From Brachypodium distachyon (taxonomy: Eukaryota; Streptophyta; Magnoliopsida; Poales; Poaceae), in contig NC_016132.3 of NCBI RefSeq assembly GCF_000005505.3, positions 56,620,914-56,684,913 of the forward strand: a stretch of DNA of 64,000 bases, given 5' to 3'. The position numbers were made by a program, and so were the translations under genes. Positions within the stretch are counted from its first letter, which is position 1; every line of letters starts with the position of its first letter. Under the pieces are notes generated by a model. That model searched no databases, was not told the origin of the DNA, and saw only the letters and a program-made list of their open reading frames with translations. Of the stretch, positions 26,209 through 37,218 are shown in pieces.

Positions 26209-29200
26209 TACAACTATTACTACTACCTCGTAAACATGAGAAAACCTGATCTAATTGGACGACTAATTAATAGTACAGCGCAGATGAACAATTGTTCATC
26301 GGCCAAGATCAACATTCGTGACCCTGCACTAGTCTTATTTCGTGGCCTGCAACTGAAAAGCTGTTCCACTCCATGCACGTAGCAGTACAACGACTGACCA
26401 CGGGGAGCGAGACGTGCGACGCGACCGTGCGTCTTGTCAGTTTATCTGCTCCAGTAATATCCCCACATGTACGAGCCTGTCCATCCGTTGCTTTAAATTA
26501 CCGTGGTCACGAGCTCGCGGTCACTGGTCAGTTCCATATGCACGGTTAATTTTCAGCAATAGATTTTCCGTCTTCAATTCCTCTCTTGTTATCTCTCTCT
26601 CTCTCTAAAAAAAAATTCCTCTCTTGCTCAAATGGATGCACGTACGGTTCAGTTGCTAACTTCAGGAACCAGCATTTTTTCTACTATCTGAAACTGGTTT
26701 GTGCATTGCATTGGAGCGTGTTGTGCGGTGAGTGGCGGTCGAGGATGTACGTGGCTACTGTAGCCTGAGATGCTCGGTGTGGCAGAGTGGCGTTGAATGC
26801 TAGAACCAAGCCTCTGCAAGTACTCCTAGGCTGGTCGTACGAGTTGACGCCGCTGAGAACCGCGTGACGTCGCCTTGCTTAATTGGAAGCGCCTGCATGC
26901 AGAGGCTCGTGGAGCAGATCGGTATGGTTCATTCATGCATCGTGTGGCGGGGCCGGAGCTAGCACTAGCAGAGTGTCCTCTGGCGTGTCGATCGTTCTCG
27001 GGGCCGGCCAAAGCTGCAGCTGCATGTACACGGCTGCTCTGCGACTCTCTGCCGAGCGCGCCCGCATGGCATGCATATGTACGTGCTCGGGCGGGTCGGT
27101 GGGTGCAAGAAAGACTTGCAGTGCTAGCTACTCCGGACGTCGGTCGTCTCTCTGTGCATTGGCGCCGGATGCTCACACGACGTGCAACAGTGGGCGGCTA
27201 GCTGCCGGGCTATAAGTCCAGCCCCACGTACATACTGTGTGCCGGTGTGCGTGCGGGGTCGTGTTCATGTCGGTTCAGACGGGTAACACGATGTTTGGTT
27301 GACTCGATTATCCGTCACGGCGAAGGACGACTTGCCCTGCCACGTACGTCGGATCGATCAACGACCTAGCACTATAGCAAGTTGTGCCGTGTGCCGGTCT
27401 CGTCGACTCAACAAACTAATTAACTCCAGGGTCGACCACACGACTCTCAGATCAGCAAAGATAAGGTCTGGACCAAGGACCATCCATCCATCGATCTTGT
27501 CACACGTTGAGAACTCATCATTGAGGCATGCATTTCATGACGTGTCAGCCCAGCTGCAAAACAGGCACCGAGACGCGTCATGCCACGCACGTGGAAGGTC
27601 CGGCTCTCCGCGCGTGTGGTCCGCCCGGTCACTGCAAAGACTGTCCAATTAAGCGCTCCACCAGCGCGCCGTGTGGATCGTGTTGGGAACGACGGCCAAG
27701 ATTTATTTGCCGCTGAGAGGGACTGCGAAACTGCCTGCCCTCGTCTCAGGAGTCAGAACGCATGTGGTATTAATTTGTTCGCTTGAATAACTGCCAGAGG
27801 AATTGTCGTATCCCAGCTGAGTAAGAATTAAGAAACTCTTCGAAGTGGCTAGCTAGGAACGATATATACTTCGGACAGCACTAAGAGAAGAGTGATGGGA
27901 AGGTGTACGCACTGGCCAGCTGGTTAATCAATTAGTTAAAGTACAGAGGATTCGACGGTGTGCGAGAACGGTGCAACCACAGTAGACGAAGAACCGGATA
28001 AGAACAGCACACAATGTGTCACCTCATCTCGGCCCGAGTCGCCTTGGAGAGCAAACGATATTTAAAATCTTTGCTCTGACTAAAGTGGATCAAGGCCTTG
28101 TCTCCAAGAGAAAACGTAGAGAAGTGTTGCTCAGCTCCCCGGCCAGGCAGGGGCGCCTGTCACTTGACCTTTTTCTTTGCTTTACGAGTATGCACACCAC
28201 ACAACTACAGACCTACTGACCTGCTCCAGGGATCAAGGCCAGGCTAGCAGATCACCTGGGGGGTGTAACTTTTCAATGATGGCCAATTACCACTCTTAGT
28301 AGTTTAGCACTTTAAGTGCCGTGCCTCTCCAACTGCATCCCCTGCCGGCCGGCTCCTTAATCGAAGAGCGGCGGCAGCATGGCCAAAACAGGCAACACAC
28401 ACCGTCGCCCGAAATGTCCCTCAAAAGCCACGGATTTCAGATGCATGTTTGTGTCCGTTTGTAGCACCATTGTATCCGGAAATGTTGGCATTCGGGCAGA
28501 AACCCTGCCCTCTCGTCGTCCTGGAAAGCCTATTATTGCGAAGAAGAGAAAGAACACTTTGATTTTCAGTGGCTATAACCAGACAAAATCTGTACTGGAA
28601 TATTATGATGGTATTTATCACGCCTAAAACACGACCAACTCGCCTTTCGAAGAGAAAAAACACAAAACACGAGCGATTCGTTTCCTGTCCTAGGATACCA
28701 AAGGCTAATTGGTCTCGAGATCCCGTCTCCTGTGTGATTGATCACTAGAATTTCTTGTCAAAAAGAAATCTTAAGTAGGGAGCTGTAGACCACTGCGCCA
28801 CTCAGACACCACCGGCCTGGCCGGCCCCACCATAAAGAAAGCAGGCAGGCAGAAAGCACGCAGCCAGTAGCTCGCATATATAGGAACACCCAAATCTAAC
28901 CACGGGATACACCTCCAAACAGAGAACTAACTAACCCCAGGTTAATTACAGCGACAAGATACTAGGTCACTGTCTCTCAGACAGTCAGTAACTTCACACT
29001 TTTAGAAAACATCCTGCGTTGCAAAATATAAGAGGCATAATTTCTATTAAATCAATACGGAGTAATATATCATGGAATATATTCATGTCCGCACGAGCAC
29101 GCATGCAGCGGAAGGAAAAGCAAATGAAAAGTGCATTGCTTTTTTGTGTCGTGTATATTTACCCACGAAATGACCGGTGAGATGGACGTGCTATGGATGG

Positions 29201-31914
29201 ATCCATGGAGGGCCTCTCTCTGCTGAACGCTGACCGACGTGACCAATCTGGGATGTGGGGGAGACAGACATGCACTGATGCACGGCACGCAGCGAGCTGC
29301 AGCCTGCCAGATTGCCAGTGGCTTCTTTAATTTTTTTCTGCCAGGGCCGTCGCCACTGTGGAGGAAGCAAACTCGAAACATCTTGCACTTTTCCGTGACG
29401 TGTGTACCATTGCACATATATTTACCACAGTGTATATCAATAGAAACAATTCCCTTTGAATAGTTTAGCAAAAAATAAATGAAGTATAAAAACTCTGTGA
29501 CAATAAACATGACTACATAATAGTCACACGATTCAGCAGAAGATCTCAGTAAGTATTAGATTTAGTTACAATTTTGCAGAAGGATCTTTTTTGGCATGTC
29601 TTCCATGATTTTTTTTTTGTTGATTTTGCTCTTGTTATTATGTTTTCTAGAAAAACAAAGAAATGAGAAAAATATGTCAATTGAGTGTTAAAGCATACCG
29701 AAATATAACACCAACTATTTTGCCTAGAAATTGTTTAATTGCACCACAAGGAAAGCAGCAATGATTTTTTCTATGTGGTGGACCTCACTAATTTTTTATT
29801 TAAATTTACAGCCTATGGGATAAATCCTATTGTTTGAAATCTCGCAAATCAAACAAGCTTTATAAAAATAAAATTCCTTAAGAATAAGATCTTGCAAATT
29901 CATTCACATGAAATTCTTGAATAAGAGGTCCAATAAAAGTCAAATCTGATTTGTTTATCACTTGTCAGTTTCAGCGTTTGTTCTCTGTTCTGATTTTGCT
30001 GGATATGTTGTTAATTTTACTGTATTTCTCTGACTTCTTTACTTCCTTTCTTCGTGTGACAATATACATGCACATGCACATGATTCTCATCATAAATTTC
30101 ACGCGCTCCATTTCGAAAAGAAAAAAAAAGATTATACGGCAGAACCCATTTCCTACGGTAGCCGCGGGAAATTCAGTACTGGAAAAGCGAGGCCCGATGC
30201 TGAAGATATATTCCATTCTGCAATAAGTTTGACTCGTTTATACCAAAGCTTTGACCCACACAGAATCCCCAGTCTCGATACCGTTCTACCCTTGCAACAA
30301 GCAGGCAGTACAAAAACTATAGGTAGGGGCGAAGTAAAGATATGACTTCTGTATTTTGAACTGAACTAAAGAAATGACTCTTGACCATTGGTCAGTGTGT
30401 GAAATCTAGGAACTATAGTGTAGCTAATTAAGAGTTGGAACTTGAACCTCAGATAGCTGCGTGGACAATGGTGCTAAATAATCCCATCGGATGAATAATT
30501 AACTGTTGGGAGAATACCTTTGCTAGAGGGACCACAGAACATGCACATAGCACAACGTAGGAAAAAACCCTGCGATGGTCCAGGGATGATTTAGAATACT
30601 TCTGCTCATGATATATTTATACGGACCTTGTCGTGAATAAATTAATGACTTGTCTAGTTCCATGAAATCTTATTAGTCGATCGACTATAATAACCTGACA
30701 AGTTGTACTTTAACTGTTAGAAAATGCAAAATTAATACATATATGTTATTTATTTCTGAGCGTATCTTCTGGATAGTATAAAACTGCGATCGACTGCATT
30801 GTTTTCCACCTCCGCCGCCACTGTTCCCTATAACCCTCATGCCTATTACCCGGCATATTTAATCTCGTATCGAATCAATTAGTTTACGTCACAAGCATTT
30901 TATAGAAACCCATGACTTCAAATAAATAGTATATGGATGCATCCATTTCATGATGTGGAACTATACAGAGGTTCGTTTTAAAAGTGCAAGATGCAATAAT
31001 CATGAGGAAAAGAGTGGTTGTGATTTGTGAATATCATGTCAGCTGAAATGAGGCAGCAATGCTCCACGCACACAAATACAAAGTACAAACACAGAAAGCC
31101 TCCGGCAGGCGCGCAGCAGCATCTCTCCTCCATTCACAGTCTCCATGCATCCATCCCTTTCCAAACTTTTGTACTTTTGCCCTGCCTCCATCCCCCTACA
31201 AAAGGTGAACGAAAGGGAGGACAAAGCACTGCGCTTGGTCCTTCTCTACATTACAGGCGTTGGTAATTAAAGTGAGTGAACAGTAGATGAAGCAGTGGAG
31301 GAGGAGGTGAGGTGCCCCCCTCTCGGCAATTATTGCCACCTTTGGAGTTTGGAGTCCTCCAATAGGAGTCTCCTCCTGTGTTGTCTGCAAGGACGCTATC
31401 TTTCTCTCTCCCTCTTCCTTCCTTCTCTTCCCCTCTCTGCCCATCTGCTCTCTCCTCCAGCTCTGCTCTCTCAGCCTTTTCGAGGTTGGTGCTCTTCTTC
31501 ACTCTTCACACACCGCTTCTCATCATCGCTTTAAAGCCTAAAACCACTGCAGCGAGCTACTCTGTTCTGGTGGGTGTCGTGGTGGGTTTGGTCCGGTTCC
31601 TTGGATTCTTAATTGCATCCTGTTGCTCGCTCCTGTGATCTCTCTCTCCGTTCTGATAGCTAGCTACATCTCACTCCTTTTTCACTGTCCTGCTTAAGCT
31701 TTTGCTTGCAATCAACTCTTCTTTCTGGGGTGTCTGTACTTGATCTCTTCCTTCTGCTTCTTCTTCGCTGAGTAGAGAGATCAGGAAAGGTTGAGCCGTT
31801 GTTGTCTCAGGCGACGGCTACGCGCTGCAAGGAAGCCTTTTTAAGCCACACCATTCTCGCTGATCACCACAAGCTTAGCTCCCCAGCAGCAAGCAAGAAA
31901 GCAAGAAATCTACC
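26209..31914. other. Intergenic region and SPL2 5' flank
   Basis: No coding exon is recognised. Bases 26,800-27,700 are GC-rich with several open frames on both strands but no domain. Bases 31,360-31,480 form a strongly pyrimidine-rich tract (runs of CTCT and CCTTCC), probably within the 5' untranslated region or core promoter of SPL2, as is common for plant SBP-box genes. No clear TATA box was found for SPL2, and the transcription start cannot be set from sequence. Confidence 0.4.
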
Positions 31915-34900
31915 ATGGATTGGGAGGCCAAGATGCCTTCATGGGACCTGGGCACGGTGGTGGGGCCAAGCGGCGGCGGGGGCGGGGGGCTGGACCTAAA
32001 GCTCGGGGGCCCGACGAGCTGGAGGCCGGTCCCGGCGGCGACAGCGGCGCCGGTGGCGCCGTCGTCTTCTCCGACGCCGGCGAAGCGGGCGCGGGCGGGG
32101 GCGCCGGCGCCGGCGTGCTCGGTGGAGGGCTGCGCCGCCGACCTGTCGCGGTGCCGCGAGTACCACCGGCGGCACAAGGTGTGCGAGGCGCACTCCAAGA
32201 CCCCCGTCGTCTCCGTCGCCGGCCAGCAGCAGCGCTTCTGCCAGCAGTGCAGCAGGTATACAATTCCATCCGTATTTGAATCCGTCCTCTCCTCTTTAAC
32301 ATTTTTTTGCAAATTCAGACAGTAGCTTTACGCATGCAGCTTCTGTTCTCTTCTCCTGCCGTTTGACATTTCAAACTTGAGAAGAAGAATATATCAACCG
32401 TACTGCTAGATTGGCGTAGTAAAAAGCACATCCGTGTGTGTGAGTTAGTGAGTACGAGTAGTAGCGGTGTGCGACGACGGTCGTTTGGCGAAACAACAAG
32501 AGCAATTCGCTGTCAGATTGGAGCAGTTCCCTGTCCCTGCGCCATCATGGCCGCGCCCGTCCGTTAATTTGGCGCTTGCACTTAACTGCACCAATCGATC
32601 GATCGATTGATTAACCGACGTGCCCCCACACTAAACTCGCGACTACTACTGCGACCCATCTGCATCTGCTAGTGCTTTCCCACTCATACCGTCAAAAATT
32701 GCCACGAGTGATTAAACTAACCAACCCGCCGTAAAAGCTTGGTAAGCGTAAACCAGTTCGATAATAATCTCCACCTGTCCAAAAGTCGTTTTTTTTTGCT
32801 GGAGCTAGTCCAAAAATCGTTTTCTGATGACGCAGAAAAAGGTTTCAGTTTGATTTAGCAAAACACACTTCGAAACGCGTGACGAGGAGCAGTCAAATTT
32901 ACCTGGCTGGCTGGCTGGTCCTGAGCGGCTCAAAGGTCTGAACCAGACACGCAGCCAGCAGCAGGGTTTGACGCGTTGCGCCGCTCCCCCGACCAGACCC
33001 GACAGGGACGCCGCGCAGCCACCGGAACCAGGCCTTTCCGGGTCGCCGTCGGTGCCTCTCCTTCAGTCCTCGTCTCACGCCTGCCTGCTACTTCGCTCTC
33101 CATCGGCCATCGGAGTATTACTTAAACTTACTGTTGGTCTTTGGCGCCACGTGACTTCATGTTACCGTCAGGCAGTGGGTACATTTTTTCTGCCTGTTAC
33201 TTTCAAAATCGGGGTTACTGTTGATTCTTTTTGTTTTTCCGATACGTCGTGCTCGGCCGGCTCTGGCCCCTGTCGCATGTTTTCCATGCGCTCCGGCCTC
33301 CGGGTCGTCGTCGTCTCCCAGGCCGGGGAGAAAAGTCGTTCCGATTCTCCTCCCCGTGTGTGGCCTGCGTGCGTGCTGCTTGTTCTGGAAGACAAGGATC
33401 GAGTTGCTTCTTGGAGGAGGATCTTCTGACCGGTCAACGGTGTGATCTGCGGCCGTGGCCTAGAAAAGGCAAAAAAAAAAAACTGTGATCTGGCCATGTG
33501 ATTTGAGATTGTGCCGTGATTAAGCTCATGTTCGTCTTCCTGTTAGGCGTGCCAAAAGACTGGATGAAAACTGCCTGACAGGAAACTCTGTGTTGTTTGT
33601 TTTCAGGTTCCATCTGCTCGTTGAGTTCGACGAGGTGAAGAGGAGCTGCAGGAAGCGGCTCGACGGCCACAACAGGCGCCGGAGGAAGCAGCAGCCGGAC
33701 CCCCTCGGCCCTGCCGGCCTCTTCGCTAATCACCACGGTAAAACCATCCATCCCTCTCTCTGTGCTGCTAATGTTTTTTACGCCGCATGAAACATAAGCT
33801 GAGATTTTGGCGTTCCCAGTTTGAGTGAGACAGACAAGAGGGAAATTTGGGGACGCATTTGGTCGATCATGTGCTCACGTTTTTTTAATTTTTAGCAGGA
33901 CTTTGTACTAGTCCTTTTCCCCTTTCTGTTGACTGACAGTACTATCCATGGGAACACTTCACACGTGATTGATGGAAAGCAAAACGAAAGTTCCTTTCCG
34001 AAATGTTTTGAGAAAAGGATGTTTGACTCCTACAAGTCCTGAACTATCATTATGAAGCATGTCCGCATAATAAGCTGTAAAAGCCAATCTCTTTGATCTG
34101 GCATTTCCAGGAACTTTGGCCGGCAAGAGAAGATGTCTGCCTGAAATTTCTTCTGAACTTATCTGAAACTGCTGTACCTATGTGAAACCAGTTAACGCTG
34201 CCACAATGAATTGAACATGCAATTATTGGTCTAGCAATAAATATTAGTAACATCAAATAACAAGAAAAACATCCAACTCATGCCTTACGAAGACCTTACC
34301 TGAAAACAGCTGATCTTTAGCTGCAATCAAGTAACAGGGTAGGGGTAGATGCACTTTAAACTCCTCTGCCAAACAAATTTACAGTTCTTTTTTTCCTTCT
34401 GAAAGATGAATTTGCAGCTTGTCTATGTAGAAATTTCGTATCAACTGGACGACATGCCCAACTGTAATGCAGGTTTGCATCAATAAAACATCGAACTCAC
34501 ATTCTCCGCTTTCCATCGTTTTCAATCAGGAGGAGGAACAAGATTTGTGTCGTACCCGCAAATCTTCTCCACGACGACATCCATGGCGCCGGAGCACAAG
34601 TGGCCTGGCAGCATCGCCGTCAAGACGGAAGCCGACGCGTTCCAGGTCGAGCAGTACTACTCGTCACTCCAACTCAACGGTGCCGCCAACGCCGCCGCCT
34701 CGCTCTTCCATGGCAAGGAGAGATCGAAGCGCTTCCCCTTCCTGTCCGATCACCATGGCGACACGGGATTCCAGCAGCAGCCATTTACCATCACACCTTC
34801 CTCAGAGAGCAGCAGCAACAGCAGCAGCAGGCACAGCAACGGCAACAAGATGTTTGCCACCAACGACGGGGGCCCGGATCACAACTGTGCTCTCTCTCTT

Positions 34901-35245
34901 CTGTCAGACAGCCCGACGACACAGGCGGCGCACACCATGATCACCGCAGCGGCGCAGCACCTCGGTGGCGCAAGGATACATTACAACGTTGGAGGCGATG
35001 GTGGCGGCGGTGTCTCGCTCACTGGGCTGTCTTACGCCAGTGCCATCATGGGAGACAACAAGGGCAGCGCACAGGCCGCCATGGCCTCATCTACCAGGCA
35101 CGCTGGAGCCGTTACTACAGCCCCCTCTGTTGCTGCCCAGCTACAGCAATACCATGGCTACTACCAGCACCAGGTGAATGGTGATCAGGGGAACTCAGCT
35201 GATGCTGGTGCCTCCATGCAGGCCCTCCCTTTCTCATCATGGTAG
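31915..35245 (+). CDS. SBP-box transcription factor, SPL2-type
   Basis: Three coding exons: 31,915-32,255, 33,607-33,737 and 34,530-35,245, all with GT/AG borders, giving 395 aa. The SBP DNA-binding domain spans residues 66-143, with zinc ligands C68, C73, C90, H93 and C109, C112, H116, C128. A bipartite basic nuclear signal (125-141) ends in RRRRK. Intron 1 cuts the domain after QQCS, the position conserved in this family. SBP proteins bind GTAC-core sites and control phase change, branching and panicle or grain traits. The N-terminus ([20 protein letters not shown]), the PQIFST block and the C-terminal ALPFSSW match what I remember of rice OsSPL2 more closely than SPL14, SPL16 or SPL17. The third exon carries a miR156 site. 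A MADS51-like gene follows, as in rice. The exact ortholog assignment is an inference. Confidence 0.93.
32256..33606 (+). other. SPL2 intron 1
   Basis: A 1,351-bp intron begins GTATAC and ends TTTCAG. It contains GC-rich stretches and open frames up to 153 aa (32,968-33,429) with no recognisable domain; these are taken as chance. No transposon boundary was found in it. Confidence 0.8.
33738..34529 (+). other. SPL2 intron 2
   Basis: A 792-bp intron begins GTAAAA and ends AATCAG. It splits a glycine codon after residue 157 and joins NHH to GGTRF in frame. It is AT-rich and shows no coding signal. Confidence 0.8.
34887..34906 (+). promoter_or_regulatory. miR156 target site in SPL2 mRNA
   Basis: The sequence GTGCTCTCTCTCTTCTGTCA encodes part of the peptide CALSLLS (residues 277-283). 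This is the classic miR156/157 recognition site found in the last exon of most SPL genes, and its complement fits the mature miR156 sequence. It implies that the transcript is cleaved or repressed while miR156 is high in the juvenile phase. Confidence 0.92.
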
Positions 35246-36858
35246 AGAGGCTCGATCCTGAACACTGCTAGCAATATACTATTTGCACGGCGTAACACTT
35301 TCGTCACTGATCAGATGATCAGATCCTTCTGTAGTTCTGCTCCCTCATCAAATATGTCTCTGATAATAGTAGCCCTGAATGGTTGATCGATGAGTATGAA
35401 AACATCACCAAGATATGTTCGTTTTCCAATACTTGTCTTGATACTTCTAACTTGGAAGAAAATGCCCCTACTTATGATTCAGAATTGGATTGAGATTCTA
35501 CTGCTCTTCGTGTTGGTTCGTTTCTTCGTCAGTTTGGGCATGCACTTGCGTGGCAAGAGTACGTCAGCAGAAGTACGTAAACTGAGCTGTACTGAACAGT
35601 CCGGTTAGCTGAACAAGATGCAGGTCATTGATTATTGTAATCATGTGGGGCTGCATGTTTTTCACATTCTGTGCATCAGCAGAGATTTGGTTGTCGAACA
35701 ATGATTATATTAAGGATTTTGGACCACTTCCGTGACCGTTGTTCTACCTATAGGAACCCAAGTTCAGAATTCAGATAGCTACATCCTACTCTGGAATTGT
35801 TCCTTTCTGCCCCCTTGCCTTAAAAAATAAGGTGGTGTGTCCTTGTTTTCTGTCCATCATCTTGGACTGAAGAAATTTGTCGTTCGGCAAAATGACGTGG
35901 AAAGAATTGCCTGTTAATGTTATGGGAAACGTGGAACAAAATAAGCCAGGCGCAACAGGCAGAATCAGATGCATGTGTCGAAGATGACTAGACAAGGGAG
36001 ATTAGAGTCTACATAATGCTCTTCAAAGTCTAAAAGTTCAAGGGGCCCAGTCGTAGTAAAATTAAGTTTTGTTTATTTGGTTGCACTGTTGGGGTTACTG
36101 GTAATAATCAATCCTATTAGTGTAACGGTAAAGATCCTGTTCCCATTTAGCTTATGCTCTCTTTCAAAAAATTAGTGAGTGATTGTGGTCTAATTGGCCT
36201 TTTGACCAGGTAACCGCGTCACAGCTTTCTTCTTATATACGATACACTCGTCCGAGCGTACTTTAGAAAGAAAAAATTGAAGCTTATGCTAAATTACAAT
36301 ATTCTTGTAAATAGATGTCAGGAGTACTACTGAATTGCGATCATCACTAACGACAGATTTCCCGGCCATCTATGAAGGAGAACTACATTGTAAACCTTTT
36401 TCTCGTCTAGAGGTGCTTTCTGCAGTTATGGAGCAAAGAGTTTGATTTCAACCAAAGATCAAACTTGTTTCCGGTTAGCAGACTTCTGAACAGAGAATTA
36501 TCTCTGCACGGCACAGATTGTGTTAGACCAACAAGAACGAATGGTGGATATCATACAAACTACACCGGAGGATCATATCATATCCCAGAATGGTTTCAGA
36601 AATGGGATCGAGCTAGTATTGTTATCATAGTCACTTCCACTTTTATGGTCAAGCACTCACGCTGTAATTTACAAAAAGAGAGAGAAAAATGAAACACACA
36701 AGTATCACAAGTACTACTGCTAGTACCACAAGTACTATTGCTTGCACTGGGCACTGTAAATTCTGCCACCTAGAGAATAGAGATCCAAGGCTAAAACCCA
36801 GAAGACATTCCTTCAAATATGAAACCTCTCCTGGAGCCGGGACCAAGCAACCAGTGGC
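35246..36858. other. SPL2 3' flank and intergenic DNA
   Basis: This 1.6 kb lies between SPL2 and a convergent small gene. The first few hundred bases are probably SPL2 3' untranslated sequence, and bases near 36,700-36,858 the 3' untranslated sequence of the small minus-strand gene. A short degenerate repeat of ACAAGTACTA type occurs near 36,697-36,745. No other gene is seen. Confidence 0.45.
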
Positions 36859-37101
36859 CTACATCACCTTCTGCTGCTCGTTCTTGAAACGCTCCCGGAC
36901 GGCCAGTATGTAGGCCGTGGCCCTCTCGTCGACGTTGCTCGCCGCCGCGTCCATGGGAGAAGGGTACCTGCAGGCCGGCTGCACGTAGGCGTGCGTGACG
37001 CTGGGAGCAGGGGCTTTCTGGGCTTTATTGGCGTACTTGGAGCACACCATCACCATCTTGCCCTTGATCCCTTTGCCGCTGCTCTTCGTGTTGCCCTCCA
37101 T
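36859..37101 (-). CDS. Small conserved-looking protein, 80 aa
   Basis: Single-exon frame of 80 aa. The start at 37,101 (MEGNTKSSGKG) is chosen because it follows the TATA box at 37,211-37,218 by about 110 bp; a Met 17 codons upstream would extend the frame but is less likely. The N-terminus is lysine- and glycine-rich. The C-terminal segment VDERATAYILAVRERFKNEQ looks like an amphipathic helix and resembles in style the 'RAEEFI..F' tail of DUF761 proteins. That similarity is weak and may be chance. No signal peptide, membrane segment or enzyme motif is present. It is convergent with SPL2. The function is unknown; that it is a real gene is supported by the promoter element and normal composition. 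Confidence 0.65.
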   Translation of the reverse strand: MEGNTKSSGKGIKGKMVMVCSKYANKAQKAPAPSVTHAYVQPACRYPSPMDAAASNVDERATAYILAVRERFKNEQQKVM

Positions 37102-37210
37102 TGTATTGGTTTTTTTTGCGTGTGGGTGTGTTTGGCTGTTGTAGCTGTGCAACTGTGTGCAGTTGTTGCTTGCTTTGCAGATGCTGGAATGTTGAGGAGA
37201 TAGCTAGCCC

Positions 37211-37218
37211 TATTTATA
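37211..37218 (-). promoter_or_regulatory. TATA box of the 80-aa gene
   Basis: On the minus strand the octamer TATAAATA lies about 110 bp upstream of the start codon at 37,101. This spacing leaves room for a 5' leader of roughly 75-80 bp, normal for a plant gene, and favours the chosen start. Confidence 0.65.

Noticed and set aside
32968..33429. 153-aa open frame in SPL2 intron 1
   Set aside because: It lies within an intron with good splice sites and has no homology I recognise.
37128..37180. TGCAGTTGTTGC, resembling the start of miR444
   Set aside because: Only about 12 bases match, there is no foldback, and it lies in the 5' leader of the small gene on the other strand.
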